A stretch of DNA of 5,637 nucleotides from Candidatus Sericytochromatia bacterium (lineage in GTDB: Bacteria; Cyanobacteriota; Sericytochromatia; JACMPN01): NCBI GenBank assembly GCA_014377495.1, contig JACMPN010000685.1, positions 1 to 5,637 on the forward strand, given 5' to 3'. The position numbers and the translations under genes are program-made. The notes beneath the pieces are model-generated. The model did not search any database. It was not told the DNA's origin and worked only from the letters and a program-made list of their open reading frames with translations. The stretch's first letter is position 1, and each line of letters begins with the position of its first letter. Shown here in pieces: positions 1 to 5,085 of this stretch.

Positions 1-603
1 CAACAACGCTCCGGCTCCGGCATCGATGTTGCGGCCATCGCCTATGGCGGCATCGGCTTGTACCGCTCGTTGGGGGCTGATTTCCTGGTCCAGCTGACGG
101 GGCCGGCGATCGTGAATACCGCCTTCAGCGTGGCGATCTGGACGCCGCTGGCGATGCCGGCCGGGGCGATGCTCCTGGCCGGATTCACCGGCCAGAGTGT
201 CTCGACGGGACCGGCCGTGGCCCATGTCCTCACCTGGGCCGAGGCGCATCCACAGCAATGGATCGAGTTTGCCAGTCTCAGCCGCCAGGCGGTGAACGTC
301 TGCGTGCGGGGACTGGAGTCCGGGCAGTTGCCGACGTTCCAGCTGGGCATGCGCGAGGCCCGGCGGGTGTTGCGGGGCCTCGGCCAGTCCATCGGGCTGA
401 CGATCGAGACGCCCCTGCTGGCGGCGTTGGCGGACAGTGCCGAAGCCCTCGGTGCCAGCGGCAAGAGTTCCGGAGCCGGTGGCGGTGACTGCGGCATCGC
501 CGTCATCGAGGCCGGTGAGCCGGAAAAGCGCCTGAAGGACCGTTGGCAGCAGCTCGGCATCCGCAACGTGCCCGTGACGGTGGTGCCGTCGATCGGGGTC
601 TGA
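1..603 (+). CDS. mvaK2: phosphomevalonate kinase, C-terminal part (5' end outside window)
   Basis: Phosphomevalonate kinase is a cytosolic GHMP-superfamily enzyme that phosphorylates mevalonate 5-phosphate to the 5-diphosphate with ATP. Frame 1 is open from the first base to a TGA at 601-603, giving 200 residues; family members are usually about 330-370, so the ATP-binding N-terminal domain is missing from the window, not from the gene. Visible residues 4-9 read SGSGID followed by VAAIAYGG, the central GHMP substrate/catalytic region with a conserved Asp. Residues 155-168 read KSSGAGGGDCGIAV, the glycine-rich C-terminal GHMP motif in the form typical of bacterial MvaK2. A mevalonate kinase and HMG-CoA reductase follow on the same strand, which supports the pathway assignment. 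Another GHMP kinase is possible but the KSSGAGGGDCG signature makes it unlikely. Confidence 0.85.
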   Translation, partial: QQRSGSGIDVAAIAYGGIGLYRSLGADFLVQLTGPAIVNTAFSVAIWTPLAMPAGAMLLAGFTGQSVSTGPAVAHVLTWAEAHPQQWIEFASLSRQAVNVCVRGLESGQLPTFQLGMREARRVLRGLGQSIGLTIETPLLAALADSAEALGASGKSSGAGGGDCGIAVIEAGEPEKRLKDRWQQLGIRNVPVTVVPSIGV

Positions 604-710
604 GCGGCATCCCGCTGCAGTCCGGTGCGCCTGGCGCGCACAGGGGCGCCCCGACAAGTCGTTGCTCGGGCTACGGGCCAGTCGCTGAGAGGAACAGGGG
701 CCTGTGATTG

Positions 711-719
711 TGGTACAGT
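711..719 (+). promoter_or_regulatory. candidate extended -10 promoter element for mvaA-mvaK1
   Basis: The sequence TGGTACAGT fits an extended -10 (TGn plus a hexamer matching TATAAT at 4 of 6 positions). No good -35 is seen at 16-18 nt upstream, which extended -10 promoters can tolerate. Transcription from here would give a leader of roughly 85 nt before the TTG start at 811. The same TGnTACAGT string recurs upstream of the DUF1304 gene on the other strand. This is a pattern match only. Confidence 0.35.
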
Positions 720-797
720 GACTAACGGTAGTGAGCGCGCCGCATGCCCCGGTGTCCGGCGCCCGCCCTGAGGCCGCACAGGTACCCGACATGGCGC

Positions 798-804
798 AAG
801 GAGG
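798..804 (+). promoter_or_regulatory. Shine-Dalgarno deciding the TTG start of mvaA
   Basis: AAGGAGG matches the anti-Shine-Dalgarno core and lies 6 nt before TTG at 811. The reading frame is closed upstream by TGA at 769-771, and no ATG, GTG or other TTG lies in frame between that stop and 811, so the TTG is the only sensible start. Confidence 0.85.
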
Positions 805-810
805 CTAGGG

Positions 811-2115
811 TTGTCGTCCGCACGTCCACCGAAGTTTTACGAGTTGACCCCCGCCGAGCGCATCGAGGCGCTGATCACGATGCGGGATCTGTCGGCGTCG
901 GAGTCGGAGTTGCTGCGCAGCGCCAGTGGCCTGAGCCTGGCCGGTGCCGACAAGATGGTCGAGAACGTCGTCGGTGTCTATGGACTGCCCTTCGGTCTGG
1001 GCCTGAATTTCCTGATCAACGGCCGGGACTATGTCGTTCCCATGGCCATCGAGGAGCCTTCCGTCGTCGCCTCCGCCAGTTTTGCGGCCAAGACGATCCG
1101 GATCAACGGCGGCTTTACCGCCCACAGCACCGAGCGGATGATGATCGGGCAGATCCAGGTCGTGGGTTGCCCGGACGTCGAGGCTGCGGCCGAGCGCCTG
1201 ATGGCCGCCCGCCACGAACTGCTACTCCAGGCGAACGCCTTCAATCCCAGCATGGTCGAACGGGGCGGTGGGGCCCGCGAGCTCGAAGTCCGCATCCTCA
1301 AGGAAGGCGCCAGCGCCTACGGCCGGATGCTCGTGCTGCACCTGCTCGTCGATACCAAAGACGCCATGGGGGCGAACACGATCAACACGATGGTGGAAGG
1401 CCTGGCCCCGGAAGTCGAGCGGTTGACCGAAGGCAAGGTCTACCTGCGCATCCTCTCGAACTACACGGATCGCTGCCTGGCTTCCGCCCAGTGCGTGATC
1501 CCGGCCGAGGTCCTCGCCACCCCCCGGTTCACGGGGCCCGAGGTGATCGAGGGCATTTTGCAGGCCTATGCCTTTGCCGCCGCCGACCCGTACCGGGCCG
1601 TGACCCACAACAAGGGCGTGATGAACGGCATTGATGCCGTGATCATCGCCACAGGCAACGACTGGCGGGCCGTCGAGGCTGCCGTCCACGCCTATGCCGC
1701 CCGGGAAGGCGAGTACCGGCCCCTGACGCACTGGAGTAAGGACGAAGCCGGCAACCTAGTCGGCAAAATCACGGTCCCCATGGCGGCAGGCACCGTCGGT
1801 GGCTCGATCCAGGCTAACCCGATGGCCCGGCTGGCGCTGAGGAACCTCGGTGGCCAATCAGCGGGCGAACTGGGCGAAGTGGTTGCCGCTGCCGGCCTGG
1901 CCCAGAATTTTGCTGCCCTGCGGGCCCTGGTCACCGATGGCATTCAAAAGGGCCACATGGCCCTGCACGCCCGTAGCGTGGCCTTGTCGGCGGGAGCCGA
2001 GGGGGCCGAGGTCGACGTCATCGCCCGTCGTCTCGTCCGGCTCAAGGAAATCAAGGTCAGTAAGGCCAAAGAACTGCTGCTCGATCTCAAAAAGCAGCTC
2101 GAGACGACGCTGTGA
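811..2115 (+). CDS. mvaA: hydroxymethylglutaryl-CoA reductase, class II
   Basis: Catalyses the interconversion of HMG-CoA plus two reduced nicotinamides with mevalonate plus CoA; with two mevalonate-phosphorylating kinases beside it, the direction is presumably biosynthetic. The 434-residue length and lack of membrane segments fit soluble class II enzymes (about 430). Motifs in order: ENVVG at 51-55, the catalytic Glu in EEPSVVA at 81-87, DAMGANTINT at 184-193, the catalytic Lys268 in HNKGVMNGID (266-275), Asp284 in TGNDW (281-285), and the catalytic His382 in GIQKGHM (377-383). These correspond to Glu83, Lys267, Asp283 and His381 of the Pseudomonas mevalonii enzyme, so all catalytic residues are present. 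The N-terminus (FYELTPAERIEAL) aligns with the class II start, supporting the TTG. Cofactor preference (NADH or NADPH) cannot be read with confidence. It is joined to the next gene by a 4-nt overlap. Confidence 0.96.
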   Translation: MSSARPPKFYELTPAERIEALITMRDLSASESELLRSASGLSLAGADKMVENVVGVYGLPFGLGLNFLINGRDYVVPMAIEEPSVVASASFAAKTIRINGGFTAHSTERMMIGQIQVVGCPDVEAAAERLMAARHELLLQANAFNPSMVERGGGARELEVRILKEGASAYGRMLVLHLLVDTKDAMGANTINTMVEGLAPEVERLTEGKVYLRILSNYTDRCLASAQCVIPAEVLATPRFTGPEVIEGILQAYAFAAADPYRAVTHNKGVMNGIDAVIIATGNDWRAVEAAVHAYAAREGEYRPLTHWSKDEAGNLVGKITVPMAAGTVGGSIQANPMARLALRNLGGQSAGELGEVVAAAGLAQNFAALRALVTDGIQKGHMALHARSVALSAGAEGAEVDVIARRLVRLKEIKVSKAKELLLDLKKQLETTL

Positions 2116-3050
2116 GCCCACGGGCGGCTCTGAGGACGTCGGCGCCGGCCAAGATCATTCTGGGGGGCGAGCACGCCGTGGTCTATGGCGTGCCGGCGCT
2201 CGTCCTGCCGTTGTCCGGCCTGCGCACCGAAGTCAGCCTGCGGGAAAGCAACATCCCCAAGCTGCGCATCCTCCTGGGCGATCTGCCCAACCCGAGCGAA
2301 GCCCAGATGGCCTTTGTCTCCGGCGCCTGTCGCACGATCACGGCGGCCCTCGGACACGGTTTGCCGGACGCCACCCTGGAAGTGCGCTCATCCGTGCCCA
2401 TCGCCTCAGGCCTGGGGTCGTCGGCCTCACTCTGCGTGGCCCTGTCCCGAGCCTTCAGCCGGTTGCACGGGACAAGTATGGCCCCGGCGGACATCCAGCG
2501 CTTAGCGAATGAAGCCGAGCAGGCGGCCCATGGTCGGGCCTCCGGGGTGGACACGGCGGCGATCGCCTGGGGCCGACCCCTGCGGTTCGTCACCGGTCAG
2601 CCGCCCGAGCCCTTTGCGCTGGCAGGACCCCTGACGCTCGTCATCGCCCATTCCGGCGAGGTGGGGAGCACACAGGCGGCCGTGATGGACGTGGCCCTGC
2701 GGCGGGATTCGGAACCGGACCTGTACGGGGGCTATTTTGCCGGCATCCGGGAGGCTGTCGACCGCATGGTACAGGCCCTGCAGGCGGGTGACCCAGCGGC
2801 CTTGGGTGCGGCAATGACGGACAACCAGCGCTGGCTGCAGGCCATCGGGGTGTCGACGCCGATGCTGGACCGTCTGGTCAGGGTGGCGACTCAGGCAGGC
2901 GCCCACGGGGCGAAGCTCACCGGCGGCGGGTGGGGTGGATGTGCCATGGCGCTGGCTCCCGAGGATCGGGCCGAGGCGATCGGCCGGGCAATGATCGATG
3001 CCGGGGCCGCATGGGCACAGGTTACGACCGTTGGTGCCAGTCAGCCGTAG
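2112..3050 (+). CDS. mvaK1: mevalonate kinase (GHMP superfamily)
   Basis: Phosphorylates mevalonate to mevalonate 5-phosphate with ATP in the cytosol. The 312-residue length is normal for bacterial and archaeal mevalonate kinases. GHMP motif 1 is APAKIILGGEHAVVYG at 11-26 (Lys14, Glu20, His21). Motif 2, the ATP P-loop, is PIASGLGSSAS at 96-106. The catalytic Asp147 lies in GRASGVDTA at 141-149. Motif 3 is KLTGGGWGGCA at 268-278. The GTG start at 2112 overlaps the TGA of the reductase (GTGA), and no strong Shine-Dalgarno precedes it, so translational coupling is likely. Motif 1 begins about ten residues after this start, as usual in the family. Another GHMP kinase is conceivable from motifs alone, but the context with HMG-CoA reductase and phosphomevalonate kinase makes mevalonate kinase the clear choice. 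Confidence 0.92.
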   Translation: MSPRAALRTSAPAKIILGGEHAVVYGVPALVLPLSGLRTEVSLRESNIPKLRILLGDLPNPSEAQMAFVSGACRTITAALGHGLPDATLEVRSSVPIASGLGSSASLCVALSRAFSRLHGTSMAPADIQRLANEAEQAAHGRASGVDTAAIAWGRPLRFVTGQPPEPFALAGPLTLVIAHSGEVGSTQAAVMDVALRRDSEPDLYGGYFAGIREAVDRMVQALQAGDPAALGAAMTDNQRWLQAIGVSTPMLDRLVRVATQAGAHGAKLTGGGWGGCAMALAPEDRAEAIGRAMIDAGAAWAQVTTVGASQP

Positions 3051-3082
3051 CAAAAGAGCCGCCCCACAGGTCGGGACGGCTC
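3051..3082 (-). terminator. intrinsic terminator of the REC-ANTAR gene, in a convergent gap
   Basis: The minus strand reads GAGCCGTCCC, a 7-nt loop, GGGGCGGCTC and then TTTT (plus-strand A-run 3052-3055). The stem is 10 positions with one mismatch. It begins 19 nt past the stop of the minus-strand regulator. On the plus strand the same hairpin follows the mevalonate kinase stop by 5 nt but lacks a downstream T-run, so it may at most act weakly for that gene. Confidence 0.75.
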
Positions 3083-3101
3083 CAGTGAATCAGGGTGTCG
3101 A

Positions 3102-3695
3102 TCAGCCGGGCAAGCCGCTCTTGAGGTCGCCAACCGTGAGGATCGCTTCGGCGATCTCACGCATCGACTTGCGGGAGTCCATGCTCAGCTTTTGGATGCG
3201 GCGGAAGGCTTCGGGTTCACTGAGGCTGAAGGACTGCATCAAAACGCCCTTGGCCCGTTCGACGAGCTTGCGCACCTCGATCGATTCCTTGAGATCGGTG
3301 ACTTCGCGCGCCAGGGCCTGATACTCGTCGGCCCGGGCGATGGCCACTTCGAGGGCCGGCAGCAGGTCGTTTTCTTTGACGGGCTTGACGAGGTAGGCGA
3401 AAACGCCCAGATCGACGGCTTGGCTGACAAGCTCCGGCTGGCTGTAGGCGGTCAACATGATCGCCGGCACCATGCGGTTGACATTGATCTGCCGCAAGGC
3501 GGAGAGCCCGTCGAGTCCCGGCATCTTGATGTCCAGAATCAAGAGGTCGATCGCATTGGCTTCGGCGATGACCACGGCTTCAGCGCCGTCTTTAGCCTCA
3601 AGGACCTTGTGACCTTTTTCCGCCAGCATCTCTTTGAGGTCCATGCGGATCAGGGCTTCGTCGTCTGCGACGAGGATGGTTAGCGATTTTTGCAT
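3102..3695 (-). CDS. REC-ANTAR response regulator, PdtaR-like
   Basis: A two-component response regulator expected to bind RNA and act by antitermination rather than bind DNA. The 197-residue product from the ATG at 3695 has a CheY-like receiver domain (about 5-120): acidic pair Asp11/Asp12 (ADDE), phosphoacceptor Asp55 (LILDIKMPG), Thr82 (LTAY) and Lys104 (LVKP) are all present. A charged, probably coiled-coil linker spans about 118-142, followed by an ANTAR domain at about 135-190 with the signature VERAKGVLM...SEPEAFRRIQ...SMD. The ALIRMDLKEML stretch and the overall layout closely resemble mycobacterial PdtaR, whose partner kinase is PdtaS; no kinase is in this window. A TTG two codons upstream (3701) is in frame, but the ATG fits the apparent leaderless promoter better. 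An intrinsic terminator lies just downstream. Confidence 0.93.
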   Translation of the reverse strand: MQKSLTILVADDEALIRMDLKEMLAEKGHKVLEAKDGAEAVVIAEANAIDLLILDIKMPGLDGLSALRQINVNRMVPAIMLTAYSQPELVSQAVDLGVFAYLVKPVKENDLLPALEVAIARADEYQALAREVTDLKESIEVRKLVERAKGVLMQSFSLSEPEAFRRIQKLSMDSRKSMREIAEAILTVGDLKSGLPG

Positions 3696-3701
3696 GGCCA
3701 A

Positions 3702-3730
3702 AGTTTACCATGCCGGCTTCTTACGGTCCA
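3702..3730 (-). promoter_or_regulatory. candidate promoter of the REC-ANTAR gene (probably leaderless)
   Basis: On the minus strand TGGACC (3730-3725, 4 of 6 to TTGACA) is followed after 17 nt by TAAACT (3707-3702, 4 of 6 to TATAAT), itself preceded by TGG, an extended -10. Only 6 nt separate the -10 from the ATG at 3695, so transcription would start at or next to the start codon. No Shine-Dalgarno is seen, which agrees with a leaderless mRNA. Confidence 0.5.
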
Positions 3731-3766
3731 GCCAGCCACGGCAAGGACCTGACAGGGTTACCGCTT

Positions 3767-3787
3767 TGTCCCGGTGAGCCCCGGACA
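3767..3787 (-). terminator. weak hairpin downstream of the DUF1304 gene
   Basis: TGTCC (3767-3771) pairs with GGACA (3783-3787), extended inward by GG/CC with one bulged base, leaving a 6-nt loop. It lies 63 nt past the DUF1304 stop and before the regulator promoter. No T-run follows on the minus strand, so a terminator role is only possible. The rest of the 154-nt gap 3696-3849 shows nothing else clear besides the regulator promoter. Confidence 0.25.
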
Positions 3788-3849
3788 TCCGTCAATCGCC
3801 TCTGCAGATGGCATTGCCCCCTTTCCCGCTCGTTGCATCATCCCTCCCT

Positions 3850-4251
3850 CTAAAGGGTAAGGCCGGCCGTTGTCCGGCTGCCTTTGCTTCCGACGAACCG
3901 GACCAGGATCAGGGCCAGCATAGCCGGTAGGGCTTGGACGGCCAGGATGAAGGGGAACGCCGTCAGTCCTCCATAGAGTCCAGCGACGAGCACCGCAGCC
4001 AAGAAGAACGTTTTCAGGTGCAACGCTTCTTTGGCGTTGGTGGTGAGCAGGCTCCAGAGCAGGCCGGCGGCCAGGATGCCGTTATAGAGGCCCTGGTTGG
4101 CGGCGAGGATGGCCGTGTCCCGGGAGATCGCTGCCGTCGTCCGGAACGCCTGGATGATGGCCGGGTGCTGCCAGAGAAACATCTCCAGGATCAGGAACCA
4201 CAGGTGCTCCAAGGCGATGAAGCCGACGAGGAGCGATGCGAGACGGGCCAT
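3850..4251 (-). CDS. DUF1304-family small integral membrane protein
   Basis: Function unknown. The 133-residue product has about four hydrophobic segments (near 3-25, 46-69, 79-97 and 99-119) and almost no soluble domain. The sequence shows family-like features: an ALEHLWFLILEMFLW stretch at the end of the first segment, the motif LAANQGLYNGILAAGL at 49-64 starting the second, and AGLYGGLTA at 90-98. These are characteristic of DUF1304 (about 120 residues). The start at 4251 was chosen because GGGAGG lies 4 nt upstream and the first membrane segment begins right after it. An in-frame extension to 4389 would add 46 non-hydrophobic residues and is rejected. It lies upstream of the REC-ANTAR gene on the same strand with a 154-nt gap, so any link is only by proximity. 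Confidence 0.85.
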   Translation of the reverse strand: MARLASLLVGFIALEHLWFLILEMFLWQHPAIIQAFRTTAAISRDTAILAANQGLYNGILAAGLLWSLLTTNAKEALHLKTFFLAAVLVAGLYGGLTAFPFILAVQALPAMLALILVRFVGSKGSRTTAGLTL

Positions 4252-4289
4252 GGGGCCTCCCTGCATGCTGAGATGGGCAGTCGGAGGTG

Positions 4290-4298
4290 ACTGTATCA
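4290..4298 (-). promoter_or_regulatory. candidate extended -10 promoter element of the DUF1304 gene
   Basis: The minus strand reads TGATACAGT, an extended -10 with the same TGnTACAGT string found upstream of mvaA. No -35 resembling TTGACA stands at 16-18 nt. It lies 38 nt before the ATG, leaving room for a short leader carrying the GGGAGG ribosome site. Upstream to 4397 (toward the tandem cassettes) I see no gene. Confidence 0.35.
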
Positions 4299-4397
4299 CG
4301 GCACATGCGGCACATCTGGCCGCGGGTGGCTGCAAATGGCTTGGTGACAGCGGTTTCTCGTTGGGACACCAGGGGGCGCACGTCCTCATCCGTTTGC

Positions 4398-4439
4398 TTT
4401 AACCAAGTGTTAGTTAGCCCTTAAGCGGATGTACGCAAG
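4398..4439 (+). promoter_or_regulatory. conserved 42-bp element upstream of small gene, copy 1
   Basis: Matches 4786-4827 at 37 of 42 positions, ahead of a stretch where the two cassettes do not align. It contains the near inverted repeat TAACCA-N5-TAGTTA (perfect in copy 2), then CCCTTAAGC and GATGTACGCAAG. Conservation surrounded by divergence suggests a promoter, operator or leader-RNA structure. No convincing -35/-10 pair was found, so the kind of element is undetermined. Confidence 0.5.
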
Positions 4440-4480
4440 TTGCCCGGCCGGTCTTTCTATAAGAAAGGCATGAGGGTTGG

Positions 4481-4488
4481 AGAAGGAG
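4481..4488 (+). promoter_or_regulatory. Shine-Dalgarno of small gene, copy 1
   Basis: AGAAGGAG lies 8 nt before ATG at 4497. An in-frame ATG at 4470 (giving MRVGEGE...) would place this site inside the coding region; the downstream ATG is preferred. The same arrangement is conserved in copy 2. Confidence 0.8.
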
Positions 4489-4496
4489 AAACTGAG

Positions 4497-4643
4497 ATGA
4501 CTAAAGAATATTGGGTTTCACTGTACCGGGCCGACAACGCACTGATCTCTCGCTGTTTTGATGCCACCAGCCAGGCTGAAGCCTTGGACATGATGTGTAG
4601 CTACCTGGCGATGGAGTTCTTCGTCAGCGTCCCCACCGTTTAA
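4497..4643 (+). CDS. uncharacterised 48-residue protein, tandem copy 1
   Basis: I do not recognise this protein. The 48 residues start MTKEYWVSLYRADN and end FFVSVPTV. No signal peptide or full membrane segment is apparent. The likely fold is two short strands (YWVSLYR, LISRCFD), a helix with the pattern SQAEALDMMCSYLAM, and perhaps a final strand; this resembles the small strand-strand-helix layout of several phage and accessory proteins, but that is inference from pattern only. It has two cysteines (Cys20, Cys34). Coding status is strongly supported by the paralogue at 4884-5030: eight sense codons differ, six silently. GC is 76 of 147 bases (about 52%), lower than the mevalonate genes appear, which could reflect foreign origin or short length. 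A strong ribosome site lies 8 nt upstream and a hairpin 11 nt downstream. Confidence 0.85.
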   Translation: MTKEYWVSLYRADNALISRCFDATSQAEALDMMCSYLAMEFFVSVPTV

Positions 4644-4654
4644 CGCTTGAGCCA

Positions 4655-4702
4655 AAGAGAGCCATGACTGCCGTCCACCCGGACGTTAGCCATGGCTCTC
4701 TT
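4655..4702 (+). terminator. conserved hairpin downstream of small gene, copy 1
   Basis: Outer arms AAGAGAGCCATG (4655-4666) and CATGGCTCTCTT (4691-4702) pair perfectly over 12 bp. After an imperfect internal stretch, an inner stem CGTCC/GGACG (4672-4676, 4681-4685) closes a 4-nt ACCC loop. No T-run follows, so this is not a canonical intrinsic terminator; it could end transcription with Rho, stabilise the mRNA 3' end, or bind a protein. Confidence 0.45.
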
Positions 4703-4720
4703 CGCGTTGACTGCCGGGAA

Positions 4721-4759
4721 CGGCTCGACTGTCGGAGCGCGGCTCTGACAGTCGAGCCG
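4721..4759 (+). other. long near-perfect hairpin between the two cassettes
   Basis: CGGCTCGACTGTC (4721-4733) pairs perfectly with GACAGTCGAGCCG (4747-4759). The remaining 13 nt continue the stem through a G.T pair and GAGC/GCTC, leaving a GCG triloop: about 18 stacked pairs. It is present only between the copies, not after copy 2. No T-run follows. A boundary structure, Rho-aided terminator or protein-binding site are all possible. Confidence 0.6.
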
Positions 4760-4785
4760 CGGCGAGTGCTGGCCGTGTGCAGTAG

Positions 4786-4827
4786 TTTAACTAGCTGTTA
4801 GTTATCCCTTAAGCAGATGTACGCAAG
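4786..4827 (+). promoter_or_regulatory. conserved 42-bp element upstream of small gene, copy 2
   Basis: Counterpart of 4398-4439. Here the inverted repeat is perfect: TAACTA (4788-4793), 5-nt spacer, TAGTTA (4799-4804), able to form a short hairpin in RNA or a dyad operator in DNA. The five differences from copy 1 are at single bases, so the element is kept better than the 30-35 nt just downstream of it. Confidence 0.5.
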
Positions 4828-4867
4828 GTTGTACTTCAGAGGGCCGATAGATAGGCATGAGGGTTGG

Positions 4868-4875
4868 AGAAGGAG
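4868..4875 (+). promoter_or_regulatory. Shine-Dalgarno of small gene, copy 2
   Basis: AGAAGGAG stands 8 nt before ATG at 4884, identical in sequence and spacing to copy 1. Confidence 0.8.
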
Positions 4876-4883
4876 AAGCTGAG

Positions 4884-5030
4884 ATGACCAAAGAATATTG
4901 GGTTTCACTGTACCGGGCCGACAACGCACTGATCTCCCGCTGTTTTGATGCCACGAGCCAGGCCGAAGCCTTGGACATGATGTGCAGCTACCTGGCAATG
5001 GAGTTCTTCGTCGGCGCCCCCACCGTTTAG
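4884..5030 (+). CDS. uncharacterised 48-residue protein, tandem copy 2
   Basis: Paralogue of the product at 4497-4643, with the same length and only two substitutions near the C-terminus (Ser44 to Gly, Val45 to Ala; FFVGAPTV). Six other codons differ silently (Thr3, Ser18, Thr24, Ala27, Cys34, Ala38), and the stop differs (TAG instead of TAA). That substitution pattern, with upstream non-coding sequence diverged, shows that the frame is under protein-level constraint. Function is unknown; no known family is recognised. Both copies look intact, so this is a duplicated functional gene rather than a gene and its relic. Expression is probably from its own upstream element, since a strong hairpin separates it from copy 1. 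Confidence 0.85.
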   Translation: MTKEYWVSLYRADNALISRCFDATSQAEALDMMCSYLAMEFFVGAPTV

Positions 5031-5045
5031 CGCTTCAGCCAAGGC

Positions 5046-5085
5046 GAGCCATGACTGCCGTCCACCAGGACGTTAGCCATGGCTC
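5046..5085 (+). terminator. conserved hairpin downstream of small gene, copy 2
   Basis: GAGCCATG (5046-5053) pairs with CATGGCTC (5078-5085), and the inner CGTCC/GGACG stem (5059-5063, 5068-5072) closes an ACCA loop. The outer stem is shorter than in copy 1 because the left arm has changed. No T-run follows. Confidence 0.4.

Larger units (their letters stand above)
604..810 (+). other. 207-nt intergenic leader between mvaK2 and mvaA
   Basis: No convincing gene. The first 50 nt hold short GC-rich inverted repeats (AGCGG/CCGCT at 603-616, GTGCGC/GCGCAC at 625-641, the 10-bp palindrome GGGGCGCCCC at 643-652), none followed by a T-run, so none is a clear intrinsic terminator. A candidate extended -10 promoter lies at 711-719. 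The last 20 nt hold the Shine-Dalgarno of the reductase, inside a five-codon ATG...TAG frame at 791-808. The gap suggests that the reductase and mevalonate kinase can be transcribed separately from the upstream kinase. Confidence 0.5.
4398..4708 (+). repeat. tandem cassette, copy 1
   Basis: First copy of a directly repeated unit of about 310 bp; the second is at 4786-5095 (offset 388 bp upstream of the gene, 387 bp through gene and hairpin). Homology covers an upstream element, ribosome site, 48-codon gene and downstream hairpin. It is interrupted by a diverged stretch at about 4440-4464, where the copies have no clear alignment. No transposase, terminal inverted repeats or target-site duplications are seen, so a local duplication is more likely than transposition. 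Confidence 0.95.

Noticed and set aside
42..779. Minus-strand open frame over the phosphomevalonate kinase
   Set aside because: No recognisable domains and composition typical of an antisense shadow; the plus-strand frame has clear GHMP motifs.
744..1634. Long open frame in another phase overlapping the HMG-CoA reductase
   Set aside because: Arginine- and proline-rich, low-complexity translation with no family features, in a high-GC gene; the reductase frame carries every catalytic motif.
4252..4389. N-terminal extension of the DUF1304 protein to a start at 4389
   Set aside because: Adds 46 non-hydrophobic residues before the first membrane segment, with a good ribosome site available at the shorter start.
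4440..4496. N-terminal extension of small protein copy 1 to TTG at 4440
   Set aside because: The upstream stretch is not conserved in copy 2, while ATG at 4497 has a conserved Shine-Dalgarno 8 nt upstream.
4398..4500. Dual-hexaloop ANTAR target RNA in the cassette leaders
   Set aside because: A GCG-GATGTA-CGC hairpin can be drawn in copy 1, but the stem is 3 bp, loses a pair in copy 2, and the loop lacks the A at position 1 expected with G at position 4.
4798..4998. Minus-strand frame over small gene copy 2
   Set aside because: Antisense to a gene with clear protein-level constraint; no ribosome site or family features.
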